A stretch of DNA of 64,000 nucleotides from Streptomyces sp. TSRI0281 (GTDB lineage: Bacteria > Actinomycetota > Actinomycetes > Streptomycetales > Streptomycetaceae), in NCBI RefSeq assembly GCF_001905125.1, contig NZ_LWLE01000035.1, positions 6,749 through 70,748 of the forward strand. The letters run 5' to 3'. Of this stretch, positions 33,117 through 42,741 are shown in pieces. The position numbers were made by a program, and so were the translations under genes. Each line of letters opens with the position of its first letter. Position 1 is the first letter of the stretch. A model generated the notes under the pieces. The model saw only the letters and a program-made list of their open reading frames with translations. It was not told the DNA's origin and searched no databases.

Positions 33117-36100
33117 TTACGCAGGTCTAAGACTGCCATGCTCACGTCCCGCGGCCTGCATCGGCATCGGGATCGCGGGCCGTGATGCCTCCAGCGCCTC
33201 CACCGTCCGCCGCGCGCTCGGGCCCACGACCGCCGCCCATTCCTGCGGGGCGTCGGCCAGCCAGCCGATGACCAGCGCGGCGAAACCGGGCACGTCACGA
33301 GCGAGCTCGACGAGGCTCCGGTCGAAGCGTGCCGCACCCTCCGGGGTCCGCACCAGGAGCATTCCGGTGCGGTGCACCAGCGCCCTCGTCCGTACTTCCG
33401 GCCGGTGGCCCGACCCCGCCGCGGCGGCCCGCAGCAGCGCGTCGAGCACCTCCGGGTCCCGCCCCCTGTCCTGCTCGAACTCCAGCAGGACCTCCAGCAG
33501 CTCGGCCCGCAGCGGCCTGGAGGCGGTGCTTCCGGGCCCCGCGAGCACCCGGGCGAGCGCGCCGCGCACGGCGGGCGGTACGGGGCGGTCCCGCAGCAGG
33601 CCCGTCACCAGGGGCAGCAGCAGGGCACGGGCGGCGGGGCCGTGCTCCAGCCGCAGGTCCACGTACTCACCGGCGTACGTGCCGTCGTCGGGGTGGCTGT
33701 CGATGTACGTCCGTACCAGCCCCGCGGCGTGCAGCGCCAGGGCGGGCGCGTCCAGCGCTGCCAGCTCCCGCAGCACCTCGCCCGCACCGTCCCCGGGGCG
33801 GGCCAGCCGGGTACGCAGGGCGGCGAGCACCGGCTCCGGGCGGGCCGGGAACACCTCGGCCAGCAGCGCCACCGGCAGCCGGGGATCCGCCGCGGCGAAC
33901 ACCCGCAGGGCCTCGGCGAGATACCGGTCCCGGGTCTCCGGGTCCCGGACGAGAAGGGTGAGCGCCGGGCCGTGCAGGGCGTCGTCGGAGCGGCGGGCCA
34001 GCAGGGTGAGGGCAGCGGCGCGCAGGAGGGCCCGGTCGGTGCCGGCGAGGGTGCGCTCCGCGAGCAGCACGGCGTAGTGCGCGGCCGCCGGGCGCCGGGC
34101 CGGCCGGTCCTCGTCGCGCGCCCAGCGCTCCACGGCCCGGCAGAGCGCGGCGGGCTCGTCCTCGGCCAGTGCGGCGAGGAGTTCGGCGGCGCGCGGATGG
34201 GGCGTCACCACGAGGGCGTCGGTCAGCTCGTCCACGGCCAGGTCCCGGCGGGCGTACAGAAGAGCCTGTGCGGCGGCGGCCACCGTGGGACGCAGGGGCA
34301 CGTCCTGTCCGGCCGGCAGCGGGCGCTCGTCGGTGAACCAGCGGCACAGCAGCCGCTGCACGGTGGGCGGGTCGAGGGCGAGCCGCCGGGCCACGGCGTC
34401 CAGATACCGCTCGTCCCCGTCGGCGCGCGGGATTCCGTCGGCGGGCACGAGCCGCCGCAGGAGGTCGATCCGGTCCTCCTCGGGCAGCCGCAGCCGCCGC
34501 CAGAACCAGGGCCCGAACTCCGTGTAGGCCCCCAGCCCGGCCGGTCCCGCCCCGGCGGCGGACCGCCGGGTGATCCGTCCGGCGAGCACCCGCAGCACGC
34601 CCAGATAGGGGCGGGCGTCGGGCACTTCGAGCAGTGACTGGCCCAGGAGGTGGGCGGCCCACCAGCCCGCGTCCTCGTCCGCCCGCGTCCGCCCGTCGTC
34701 AGGGGAGAGCCGGTCCAGCGCCTCGATCAGGTCGGCCATCCGGTGCGCCAGCGCGGAGGTGCCCTGACGGCGGCCCAGCAGCAGCATCGCCTGGATCACC
34801 GGTCCGATGCGATGCCTCGGCACGGGCAGGCTCCGGGGCTCCGGCGTCTCCGGGGACGCCGGGGACGCCGGGGACTCCTGAAGCGCCTGGGGCTGCTGGG
34901 GTTGGTGAGGCACTTGCAGCAATGGGGGCCGATGAAGCTGCTGGGCCGACCCCACCGACCGCGACTCACGGAACTGCTCAGGAGACTGGGGCTGCTGGGA
35001 CTGCCGGCGGGGCTGAGGCCGCTGACGGGGCTGGGACTGCCGTGACCGCCGGGGCCGCGGCAGAGACCCCCGCCCGGAGACCACCGGCGCCGCGCCGACC
35101 GGGCCCACCGGGGCCGTCGGCGAGGCCGCCGGGACCGACGCCGCTGTCGGCTCCTCCCCCGTGTGCCAGCGGTGGACCAGCGACCGCAGCGCCGCGTCCA
35201 GGTCGAGGTGCGCGCCCTGCACCCAGTCCCCCAGCTCCTCGTGGGCGAAGCGGTAGCCCGCGCCCGCCGGAACCAGGAGGCCCTCGGTGAGAACCGCCGA
35301 GGCCCAGCCGGTGCGCCAGGGGAAGATCTCCTCGAACGCCGCCCGGTCCAGCTCCCCCTGGCCCGGCCCGAGACAGCGCCGGGCCGCCTCGTGGACCTGC
35401 CCGGCCACCCGGGCGGCCAGCCTGCGTACGGCGGTGCCACGGGGCTGCGGATCGGCCGCCGCCGCGATCCGGACCGCGACGCGGACGCACATGAGGTCGA
35501 GGTGGGCGCCGAAGACGTCCTCGGTGTCGGGCAGGCCCGCCACGTCCGGGGGCAGCGCCGCGCGTACCTCGGCGAGCAGCCGGAGCGTGAGCGGGTGCCG
35601 GTCGTGGCCGGGGGCGAGGGCTCCGGCGGGGATGCCGTGGCGCTCCCGGGCCCGCTCGGCCTCGCTCGCGGTCAGGTCGCCCAGACGCAGCGCGGGCGGC
35701 AGCCCCCGGGCGGGCCGCCCGGGGCGGTGCAGCGTGTCCGGCGGGTGGAACGACCCGGCCCGCTCCCAGTGCTCGGGGCGGCAGGCGACGACGAGCCGTG
35801 CCCCGTGGTGCCGCAGCCAGTCGGCCGTGCCCGCCGTCCACTCGGCCAGCCGGTGGGCCAGCAGCGGGGGCATCTCCTCGGGGCCGTCCAGCACGACGAG
35901 CAGCGGGTGTCCCGCCGCCACGGCCAGCGCGGCCACCCGCTCGGGGGTGGCCGTCCCCATGTCCCCCCGGGCCCCGGCGGCGGTGACGATCCGTGCGGAC
36001 CGGGCGAGGGTACGGGCGACGGCTTCGGCGACGGAGGTGTCGTCGGCCAGCAGATCGGCGCCGCGCAGCCACAGGGTGAGCGCGGGCGCCTCGCCCCCGG

Positions 36101-36935
36101 CACGGCGGGCGGCCAGGGCGGCCAGCTCGGTGGTGCGACCGGTGCCGGGTGCCCCGACGAGGCCCAGGACCGTCCCCGTACCGTCCTCGAAGGCGGTGAA
36201 CTCCGCCCGGACCTCGTCCCGCTCCACCCGTTCGGTGCGGGCGCCCGTGCCGCCCGCCGAGCCGACCGAGGTCGCGGTGAGCTGGAGGGCACCGGCGAGG
36301 TTGAGGTCGGGTCCGTAACCGGGGACGCTCATCGCGTTGCGCCGCAGCAGGGCGTCGAACTCGCCGCCGGAGCCGGGGGCGAGCGGCAGGGCGAGCCCGG
36401 CCGCCTCATGGGCGGCGCGCAGAGCGGTGCAGAGCACACCGAGGACCGCACCGGACCGGGGGTCGGTCACCGGGCCGCCGACGGCCGCCCCGCCCGAGCG
36501 CAGCGCGTCGCGCCCGTCCGTGCCGAGGGCCAGTTCCAGCGCCGCCCCGATCGGGTGGCCGCGGCCGTCCGCGGTGTACGTGGCGGGGGCCGTACCGAGC
36601 ACCCGGGCCTCGCGCCAGCCGTGCGCGGCGATGCGGACGTAGGTCCCGGCCTCGATCCGGTCCCGTGCGGCGATGGGGAGCGGGTCGGTGCCGAGCGCTT
36701 CGGGTCCGCCGGTGCGCACCAGGGCGAGGCCGAGCGCGGGCAGTGCGGTGATGCTGTCGGGACCGACGGGACAGGTGCGGCCGTCGCTCCCGTGGAGCAC
36801 CAGAGGCACGTCGGAGGCGACGGCCCGGTGACTGGTGACGACCGTCCCGCGATCGTCCGCGACGAATCCGGTACCTCTCGGCCGGCCGGCCTGATCGCAG
36901 ATTCTTACCAGCTTCGACCGGTCCCCGCTGCCCAT
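33117..36935 (-). CDS. Pseudoprotease-NTPase fusion protein with C-terminal helical repeats
   Basis: A 1272-aa cytosolic protein. Residues 1-185 resemble a trypsin-like peptidase (RGTGFVADDRGTVVTSHRAV), but only His36 of the triad survives: the Asp site reads GLALV (Gly69) and the GxSGGP site reads AAVGGP (Val152). Residues ~240-600 form a STAND-type NTPase with Walker A GAPGTGRTT (Arg267 instead of Lys) and Walker B PLLVVLDGPEE (Asp350). A ~110-residue Gln/Pro/Ser-rich linker follows, then helical HEAT/ARM-like repeats to the end. It sits between truB and ribF, after the truB terminator. Such protease-NTPase fusions occur in actinobacterial signalling and conflict systems. ATG at 36935 has a weak Shine-Dalgarno. 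Confidence 0.85.
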   Translation of the reverse strand: MGSGDRSKLVRICDQAGRPRGTGFVADDRGTVVTSHRAVASDVPLVLHGSDGRTCPVGPDSITALPALGLALVRTGGPEALGTDPLPIAARDRIEAGTYVRIAAHGWREARVLGTAPATYTADGRGHPIGAALELALGTDGRDALRSGGAAVGGPVTDPRSGAVLGVLCTALRAAHEAAGLALPLAPGSGGEFDALLRRNAMSVPGYGPDLNLAGALQLTATSVGSAGGTGARTERVERDEVRAEFTAFEDGTGTVLGLVGAPGTGRTTELAALAARRAGGEAPALTLWLRGADLLADDTSVAEAVARTLARSARIVTAAGARGDMGTATPERVAALAVAAGHPLLVVLDGPEEMPPLLAHRLAEWTAGTADWLRHHGARLVVACRPEHWERAGSFHPPDTLHRPGRPARGLPPALRLGDLTASEAERARERHGIPAGALAPGHDRHPLTLRLLAEVRAALPPDVAGLPDTEDVFGAHLDLMCVRVAVRIAAAADPQPRGTAVRRLAARVAGQVHEAARRCLGPGQGELDRAAFEEIFPWRTGWASAVLTEGLLVPAGAGYRFAHEELGDWVQGAHLDLDAALRSLVHRWHTGEEPTAASVPAASPTAPVGPVGAAPVVSGRGSLPRPRRSRQSQPRQRPQPRRQSQQPQSPEQFRESRSVGSAQQLHRPPLLQVPHQPQQPQALQESPASPASPETPEPRSLPVPRHRIGPVIQAMLLLGRRQGTSALAHRMADLIEALDRLSPDDGRTRADEDAGWWAAHLLGQSLLEVPDARPYLGVLRVLAGRITRRSAAGAGPAGLGAYTEFGPWFWRRLRLPEEDRIDLLRRLVPADGIPRADGDERYLDAVARRLALDPPTVQRLLCRWFTDERPLPAGQDVPLRPTVAAAAQALLYARRDLAVDELTDALVVTPHPRAAELLAALAEDEPAALCRAVERWARDEDRPARRPAAAHYAVLLAERTLAGTDRALLRAAALTLLARRSDDALHGPALTLLVRDPETRDRYLAEALRVFAAADPRLPVALLAEVFPARPEPVLAALRTRLARPGDGAGEVLRELAALDAPALALHAAGLVRTYIDSHPDDGTYAGEYVDLRLEHGPAARALLLPLVTGLLRDRPVPPAVRGALARVLAGPGSTASRPLRAELLEVLLEFEQDRGRDPEVLDALLRAAAAGSGHRPEVRTRALVHRTGMLLVRTPEGAARFDRSLVELARDVPGFAALVIGWLADAPQEWAAVVGPSARRTVEALEASRPAIPMPMQAAGREHGSLRPA

Positions 36936-37082
36936 GGTCAGACGGTAGGTCGGCAACGATCGGCGCGAGAAGCGCAAGGGGCGAAAGCGCCCCCCTGCGC
37001 ACCCCTCGTTCACTCCGAGCGCCCGTCCATTGGGGTGAATTCGCGGGGCTGGATGGACAGGGCCCACCGCGGGAGGGGGATC

Positions 37083-37115
37083 GTGGAGCGGGCACCGGGG
37101 CTGTGCCCGCTCCAC
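37083..37115 (-). terminator. Terminator after truB
   Basis: Perfect 13-bp inverted repeat (GTGGAGCGGGCAC and complement) with a 7-nt loop, 23 nt beyond the truB stop. It marks the end of the rimP-to-truB operon and isolates the NTPase gene. Confidence 0.8.
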
Positions 37116-37137
37116 GGTGAAGCGGTGGCGGAGCCCG

Positions 37138-38040
37138 TCAGACGAAGACGGCGAGGCTCTTGGCCTTGCCCTTCTGCTCCTCGACCAGCACCAGGAACCG
37201 CCCGTCGGGCCCGAAGACCCCGACCGGTCCCGGCGGATACGCGGGCATGTCCAGCCGGACGCCGTTGAGCAGCAGCTTGGCCCGCTTCTCGTCCACGTCC
37301 CAGCGGGGGAACGCGGAGGCCGCCGCCTCCGCGACCGGCATCACGGTCAGCTCCTCCTGGTGCGCCTCCAGCGTCCTCGCCGCGTCCAGCCCGTACGGGC
37401 CGACCCGGGTGCGCCGCAGCGCGGTGAGGTGCCCGCCCACACCGAGCCCGGCACCGAGGTCCCGGGCGAGGGCGCGGATGTACGTACCGGAGGAGCAGAC
37501 GACGGAGACGACGAGGTCGACGACCGGGGTCCCGTCCTCGGCGACCGCCTCGCGGACGTCGTGGACGGCGAAGGACGAGACGGTCACCGGACGGGCCGGG
37601 ATCTCGAACTCCTCGCCGCCGCGCACCCGCGCGTACGAACGCTTGCCGTCGATCTTGATGGCGCTGACCTTGGACGGCACCTGCATGATCGGGCCGCTCA
37701 GCGCGGCCACCCCGGCGTCGATGCCCTCCCGCGTCACACCCGAGGCATCGGTGGACGAGATGATCTCGCCCTCCGCGTCATCGGTGATGGTGTCCTGCCC
37801 GAGCCGGATCGTGCCGAGGTACTCCTTCTCGGTCAGCGCGAGATGGCCCAGGAGCTTGGTGGCCTTCTCGACGCCGAGCACGAGCACACCGGTCGCCATC
37901 GGATCGAGCGTGCCGGCGTGCCCGACGCGTCGGGTACGGGCGATGCCGCGCATCTTGGCGACGACGTCGTGCGAAGTGAAGCCGGACGGCTTGTCGACAA
38001 TGACAAGGCCGTCCGGCGTCCTGTTGTTCTGCTGTGTCAT
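37138..38040 (-). CDS. truB: tRNA pseudouridine(55) synthase TruB
   Basis: Isomerises U55 in the T-loop of tRNAs. The 300-aa product has the catalytic motif GHAGTLDPMATGVL with the nucleophilic Asp near residue 44, an SGPIMQVPSKVSAIKIDGKR strand, and a C-terminal PUA-like domain. The ATG at 38040 overlaps the rbfA stop by 4 nt (ATGA), so it is translationally coupled. Confidence 0.96.
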   Translation of the reverse strand: MTQQNNRTPDGLVIVDKPSGFTSHDVVAKMRGIARTRRVGHAGTLDPMATGVLVLGVEKATKLLGHLALTEKEYLGTIRLGQDTITDDAEGEIISSTDASGVTREGIDAGVAALSGPIMQVPSKVSAIKIDGKRSYARVRGGEEFEIPARPVTVSSFAVHDVREAVAEDGTPVVDLVVSVVCSSGTYIRALARDLGAGLGVGGHLTALRRTRVGPYGLDAARTLEAHQEELTVMPVAEAAASAFPRWDVDEKRAKLLLNGVRLDMPAYPPGPVGVFGPDGRFLVLVEEQKGKAKSLAVFV

Positions 38041-38534
38041 GCGGAGGCCGAGCCCTCGTTCCCACTGGGGCGCTCGGGCTCGTCGGACCCCTCGGCCTCG
38101 GCGGCCTCGTCCTCGTCCTCCGGCTTGCGGTACGGGTCGGCGTCGCCCGCGTACTTCGCGCCGGTCGACACCTCGCGCACCTCGGCGTCCTTGGCCCGCG
38201 CCTTGTCGAGGAGGTCCTCGATGGTGCGGGCGTTGTCCGGCAGGGCGTCCGGGACGAAGGCCAGGGTCGGTGTGAACCGGACCCCGATCTGCCGGCCGAC
38301 CTCGGAGCGCAGGACGCCCTTGGCGCTCTCCAGCGCCGCGGCGGAGGCCGCGCGCTCCTCGTCGTCGCCGTAGACCGTGTAGAAGACCGTGGCCTCCCGC
38401 AGGTCGCCGGTGACACGGGCGTCCGTGATCGTCACGAATCCGAGCCGCGGATCCTTGATACGCCGGTCCAGGGTCTCCGCGACCACGACCTGGATGCGAT
38501 CGGCCAGCTTGCGGGCCCGCGCGTTGTCGGTCAC
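38037..38534 (-). CDS. rbfA: Ribosome-binding factor A
   Basis: Late 30S maturation factor with a KH-like fold. The 165-aa product shows RARKLADRIQVVVAETL, KDPRLGFVTITDARVTGDL and RFTPTLAFVPD. The last ~45 residues are an acidic, disordered tail (EDEDEAAEAEGSDEP) typical of actinobacterial RbfA. GTG start at 38534, 37 nt after the DUF503 gene. Confidence 0.96.
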   Translation of the reverse strand: MTDNARARKLADRIQVVVAETLDRRIKDPRLGFVTITDARVTGDLREATVFYTVYGDDEERAASAAALESAKGVLRSEVGRQIGVRFTPTLAFVPDALPDNARTIEDLLDKARAKDAEVREVSTGAKYAGDADPYRKPEDEDEAAEAEGSDEPERPSGNEGSASA

Positions 38535-38571
38535 CGGTCCGTCACTCTTCCTTCTGGTTTTTGCTTACGGT

Positions 38572-38865
38572 TCAGTCTTCGTCACTGTGCAGCCGCCGTC
38601 GAACCGACAGCAGCTCCACTTCGGGACGCGCGGCGATCAGCCGCTCGCACCGGTCCAGTACGTCTGTGAGGTGTCCGGTGTCCCCGGAGACCACGGCAAG
38701 GCCGATCTCGGCCCTGCGATGGAGATCCTGCCCGCCCGTCTCCGCCGCACTCACCGCGAACTTGCGCTGCAGCTCGGCGACGATCGGGCGGAGGATGGAG
38801 CGTTTCTCCTTCAACGACCGTACGTCGCCGAGGAGCAGATCGAAGGACAGTGTCCCCACATACAT
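38572..38865 (-). CDS. DUF503 family protein (YlxP-like)
   Basis: A 97-aa YlxP-type protein: MYVGTLSFDLLLG, RSLKEKRSILRPIVAELQ and the FAVSAAETGGQDLHRRAEIG strand region. It is routinely found between infB and rbfA in Gram-positive bacteria and linked to ribosome assembly, but its molecular role is not defined. ATG at 38865 is chosen as the conserved N-terminus; the Shine-Dalgarno is weak. It is separated from infB by a hairpin. Confidence 0.92.
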   Translation of the reverse strand: MYVGTLSFDLLLGDVRSLKEKRSILRPIVAELQRKFAVSAAETGGQDLHRRAEIGLAVVSGDTGHLTDVLDRCERLIAARPEVELLSVRRRLHSDED

Positions 38866-38982
38866 GTATGTCCGGATGTCCCGCCGGTTCGGGTTCGGAA
38901 AGGGCCCGGAGGCCACCCCCCGGACCGGCACAGCGTGCCCTGCCGGTACTCGGCCGGGACACCAGAACCGTACCGGAACGGC

Positions 38983-39023
38983 CGGGGCCGATCGACGGAA
39001 ATATGACCCGTCGACCGGCCCCG
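38983..39023 (-). terminator. Hairpin after infB
   Basis: 16-bp stem (CGGGGCCGATCGACGG against CCGTCGACCGGCCCCG, one G-T wobble) with a 9-nt loop, 17 nt beyond the infB stop. It is likely a partial terminator or RNA-processing site, because DUF503-rbfA-truB continue in the same direction. Confidence 0.7.
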
Positions 39024-39039
39024 ACTGTTGAGGTACGGA

Positions 39040-42000
39040 TCAGCCGCGCGGCTTCTCGCGCATCTCGTACGTCGCGATGACGTCGTCGATCTTGATGTCG
39101 TTGAAGTTTCCGAGGTTGATACCGCCCTCGAAGCCTTCGCGGATCTCGGTGACGTCGTCCTTGAAGCGGCGCAGACCGGAGATGTTGAGGCTCTCCGCGA
39201 TGACCTTGCCATCGCGCAGCAGGCGCGCCTTGGTGTTGCGCTTGACCTCGCCGGACCGGACCAGCACACCGGCGATGTTGCCCAGCTTGGACGAGCGGAA
39301 GACCTCGCGGATCTCCGCCGTACCGAGCTCGACCTCTTCGTACTCCGGCTTGAGCATGCCCTTGAGGGCCGCTTCGATCTCTTCGATCGCCTGGTAGATG
39401 ACCGAGTAGTACCGGACGTCCACACCTTCGCGCTCGGCCATCTGCGCGGCACGCCCTGCGGCGCGCACGTTGAAGCCGATCACGATGGCGTCGGAGCCGG
39501 TCGCCAGGTCGATGTCCGACTCGGTGACCGCACCCACACCGCGGTGCAGGACCCGGATGTCGACCTCTTCACCGACGTCGAGCTGGAGCAGCGAGGACTC
39601 GAGAGCCTCCACCGAACCGGACGCGTCGCCCTTGATGATGAGGTTGAGTTCCTGGACCAGACCGGCCTTGAGCGCCTCGTCCAGGTTCTCCAGGGAGAAC
39701 CGGACACCCTTGCGGGCGAAGTTGGCGTTGCGCTCACGAGCGGCACGCTTCTCGGCGATCTGACGGGCCGTACGGTCCTCGTCGACGACCAGGAAGTTGT
39801 CGCCGGCGCCCGGGACGTTGGTGAGACCCAGCACGAGGACGGGGGTCGAGGGACCCGCTTCCTCGACGTTCTCGCCCTTGTCGTCGAGCATCGCGCGGAC
39901 TCGGCCGTAGGCGTCGCCGACGACCATCGTGTCGCCGACCCGCAGCGTGCCTCGCTGGACCAGGACGGTCGCAACGGCACCGCGGCCGCGGTCGAGGTGG
40001 GACTCGATCGCAATACCCTGCGCGTCCTGCTCCGGGTTGGCCCGCAGGTCGAGCGAGGCGTCGGCGGTGAGGACGACGGCCTCCAGCAGTGCCTCGATGT
40101 TGAGGCCCTGCTTCGCGGAGATGTCGACGAACATCGTGTCGCCGCCGTACTCCTCGGCCACCAGACCGAACTCGGTGAGCTGACCGCGCACCTTGGTCGG
40201 GTCGGCACCCTCGACGTCGATCTTGTTGACCGCGACCACGATCGGCACCTCGGCCGCCTTGGCGTGGTTCAGCGCCTCGATCGTCTGGGGCATCACACCG
40301 TCGTTGGCCGCCACCACGAGGATCGCGATGTCGGTCGACTTCGCACCACGTGCACGCATGGCGGTGAACGCCTCGTGACCCGGGGTGTCGATGAAGGTGA
40401 TCCGGCGGTCCTCGCCGTTGACCTCGGAGGAGACCTGGTACGCACCGATGTGCTGCGTGATGCCGCCGGCCTCGCCCGCAACGACGTTCGTCTTGCGGAT
40501 CGCGTCCAGCAGTCGGGTCTTACCGTGGTCGACGTGACCCATGACGGTCACGACCGGCGGACGGGAGACCAGGGCCTCTTCGCCGCCCTCGTCCTCGCCG
40601 AACTCGATGTCGAAGGACTCGAGCAGCTCGCGGTCCTCCTCCTCGGGGCTGACGATCTCCAGGACGTAGTTCATCTCGTCCGCGAGAAGCCGGAGCGTCT
40701 CGTCGGAGACGGACTGCGTCGCCGTGACCATCTCGCCGAGGTTCATCATCACGGCGACGAGCGACGCCGGGTTGGCGTTGATCTTCTCCGCGAAGTCGGT
40801 GAGCGAGGCACCGCGCGACAGCCGGACAGCCTGTCCGTTGCCGCGAGGCAGCATGACGCCGCCGACCGACGGGGCCTGCATGGCCTCGTACTCCTGGCGC
40901 CTCTGCCGCTTCGACTTGCGACCACGACGCGCCGGACCGCCGGGACGGCCGAACGCACCCTGTGTGCCACCACGGCCACCGGGGCCGCCGGGACGTCCAC
41001 CGAAGCCGGGACGACCGCCGAAGCCGCCGCCACCACCGGGACGGCCTGCGCCGCCACCGCCACCGGGACCACCGGGACGACCGGCGAAGCCGCCGCCACC
41101 GCCACCGGGACCGGCCGGACGGCCTGCGAAGCCGCCGCCACCGGGACGGCCCGCGCCGCCACCGCCACCGGGACGGCCTGCGCCGCCACCACCGGGACCA
41201 CGGCCACCGCCGGGGCCACCGCCGGGACGCGGACCCGCAGCGGGACGCTGCGGCATCATGCCGGGGTTCGGACGGTTACCGGACGGGGCACCGCCCGGAC
41301 GGGGAGCCTGCGGACGGGGCATGCCGCCGGGGCTCGGACGTGCGCCACCCTGACCCTGCGGGCGCGGGGCGCCACCGGGGCCGCCCTGCGGACGCGGGGC
41401 GCCGGGGCGCTCCTGACCGCCACCGGGGCGCGGGGCGCCACCGGGCCGGGGGGCCTGGGGACGCGCCATGCCGGTGGAGCCACCGGAGGTGAAGGGGTTG
41501 TTGCCCGGACGGGGACCCGCCGGACGTGCGCCACCGGGGCGCGGGGCGCCCTGGCCGGCGGGACGTGCGGGGCGGTCGCCGCCACGCTCGCCACCGCGGC
41601 CGCCGTCACGCTGACCACCCTCACGCTGACCACCGTCGCGGCCGCCGTCACGCTGACCGCCGGCCGGAGCCGGACGGGAGGCGGGACGCGGGCCGGGGGT
41701 GGCGCCTGCGGGGCGGGGGGCCTGCTGCTGCGCGGGCGCGGCCTGCTGAGCCGGAGCCGGTGCCGAGAACTCGGCAGCGGGGACCGGAGTCACCGGGGCG
41801 GGCTTGGGCGCGGGCTTCGGGCCCGGACGCGGGCCGGCCGACGGCGCGGAAGGCGCTGCCGGTGCGGTGCTCGCGGGGGTGCTGCTCGCCGGGGCCTCGG
41901 CTGCGGCCGGCTTGGGGGCCGGGACGCCGGGCTTCGGGGCAGCGGGACGTGCCGCGGCGGCCGGGGAGGGCGCTGCGGGCTTTACGGGCGCGGCCTTGCG

Positions 42001-42201
42001 GGGCGCGCCGGGCTTGGCAGCGGACTTGCCGGCGTTGCCGCCGGGCCCCTGCAGTGCGTCAGTCAACTTGCGTACAACCGGCGCCTCGATCGTCGAGGAC
42101 GCCGAACGGACGAATTCACCGAGTTCTTGGAGCTTGGCCATGACGACCTTGCTCTCGACGCCGAACTCCTTGGCGAGTTCGTATACCCGGACCTTAGCCA
42201 C
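39040..42201 (-). CDS. infB: Translation initiation factor IF-2
   Basis: GTPase that places initiator tRNA on the ribosome. The 1053-aa product has an N-terminal IF2N module (VRVYELAKEFGVESKVVM), a very long Pro/Ala then Gly/Arg-rich disordered region to about residue 430 with GGGGGAGRPG-type repeats, a second IF2N module, and the GTPase domain: G1 GHVDHGKTRLLD, G3 DTPGHEAF, G4 NKID. Domains II-IV follow to the C-terminus. GTG start at 42201. It is longer than E. coli IF-2 (890 aa) because of the disordered region, as normal in streptomycetes. Confidence 0.97.
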   Translation of the reverse strand: MAKVRVYELAKEFGVESKVVMAKLQELGEFVRSASSTIEAPVVRKLTDALQGPGGNAGKSAAKPGAPRKAAPVKPAAPSPAAAARPAAPKPGVPAPKPAAAEAPASSTPASTAPAAPSAPSAGPRPGPKPAPKPAPVTPVPAAEFSAPAPAQQAAPAQQQAPRPAGATPGPRPASRPAPAGGQRDGGRDGGQREGGQRDGGRGGERGGDRPARPAGQGAPRPGGARPAGPRPGNNPFTSGGSTGMARPQAPRPGGAPRPGGGQERPGAPRPQGGPGGAPRPQGQGGARPSPGGMPRPQAPRPGGAPSGNRPNPGMMPQRPAAGPRPGGGPGGGRGPGGGGAGRPGGGGGAGRPGGGGFAGRPAGPGGGGGGFAGRPGGPGGGGGAGRPGGGGGFGGRPGFGGRPGGPGGRGGTQGAFGRPGGPARRGRKSKRQRRQEYEAMQAPSVGGVMLPRGNGQAVRLSRGASLTDFAEKINANPASLVAVMMNLGEMVTATQSVSDETLRLLADEMNYVLEIVSPEEEDRELLESFDIEFGEDEGGEEALVSRPPVVTVMGHVDHGKTRLLDAIRKTNVVAGEAGGITQHIGAYQVSSEVNGEDRRITFIDTPGHEAFTAMRARGAKSTDIAILVVAANDGVMPQTIEALNHAKAAEVPIVVAVNKIDVEGADPTKVRGQLTEFGLVAEEYGGDTMFVDISAKQGLNIEALLEAVVLTADASLDLRANPEQDAQGIAIESHLDRGRGAVATVLVQRGTLRVGDTMVVGDAYGRVRAMLDDKGENVEEAGPSTPVLVLGLTNVPGAGDNFLVVDEDRTARQIAEKRAARERNANFARKGVRFSLENLDEALKAGLVQELNLIIKGDASGSVEALESSLLQLDVGEEVDIRVLHRGVGAVTESDIDLATGSDAIVIGFNVRAAGRAAQMAEREGVDVRYYSVIYQAIEEIEAALKGMLKPEYEEVELGTAEIREVFRSSKLGNIAGVLVRSGEVKRNTKARLLRDGKVIAESLNISGLRRFKDDVTEIREGFEGGINLGNFNDIKIDDVIATYEMREKPRG

Positions 42202-42349
42202 TTCGCTCCTTTTAGGTCCGGGTTACCGCCGGACCGTCGCTACTTCATGGGCGTACTCATCGCGTACTCATCGAGTGCTCATCGCAATCTCGACCTACTT
42301 CCAACTCGCGAGGTACCTGACCGCACGGGGACCCGTGCCGTTCACTTTC

Positions 42350-42628
42350 CTACGGTGTCACCCGCTCGACGAACCGCTGCAGTGCGGCGGAGTCGAACGG
42401 CCCCTTGGCCTTGAAGGCCCGGGGGAATGCCCGGCGGCGAACCGCCAGGTCGAGACAGACAGATGCGGGGTGCACATAAGCACCCCGGCCGGGCAGCGTA
42501 CCGCGTGGATCAGGGACGCATACTCCCTCGTCCACCACGATGCGCAGCAGCTCGCTCTTGGCCGCTCGCTCCCGGCATCCCACACAGGTTCGCTCGGGGC
42601 AAGCGCGGGCTTGCGTCCGGCCAGACAC
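42350..42628 (-). CDS. YlxR family RNA-binding protein
   Basis: A 92-aa DUF448/YlxR protein with the family signature PERTCVGCRERAAKSELLR and GRGAYVHPASVCLDLAVRRRAF. It lies between nusA and infB, its constant genomic place. YlxR proteins bind nucleic acid and in B. subtilis affect transcription and RNase P; the role here is inferred. GTG start at 42628. Confidence 0.93.
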   Translation of the reverse strand: MSGRTQARACPERTCVGCRERAAKSELLRIVVDEGVCVPDPRGTLPGRGAYVHPASVCLDLAVRRRAFPRAFKAKGPFDSAALQRFVERVTP

Positions 42629-42741
42629 GGCTAAGTCTACCTCCCCGTAACGACCCCACCCCTTTGGGGCAAGAATCGAACGGATGTTGTCGTGATCTCA
42701 GCGGCTTGCCACCCAGATCTATTCCGTCGAGCGGGTCCGGG

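Noticed and set aside
32117..33337. Longer ribF frame reaching 33337
   Set aside because: It overlaps the end of the NTPase gene and lacks homology before VQRWRGLEDIP; GTG at 33073 has a good Shine-Dalgarno.
40950..41500. Short regular repeats that could suggest a repeat array
   Set aside because: They are in-frame codons for the Gly/Arg/Pro-rich disordered region of IF-2, with no constant spacer, so not a CRISPR array.
39028..42414. Long open frame opposite infB
   Set aside because: Thr/Gly/Ala-rich mirror of the IF-2 low-complexity region; IF-2 has every expected GTPase motif on the other strand.
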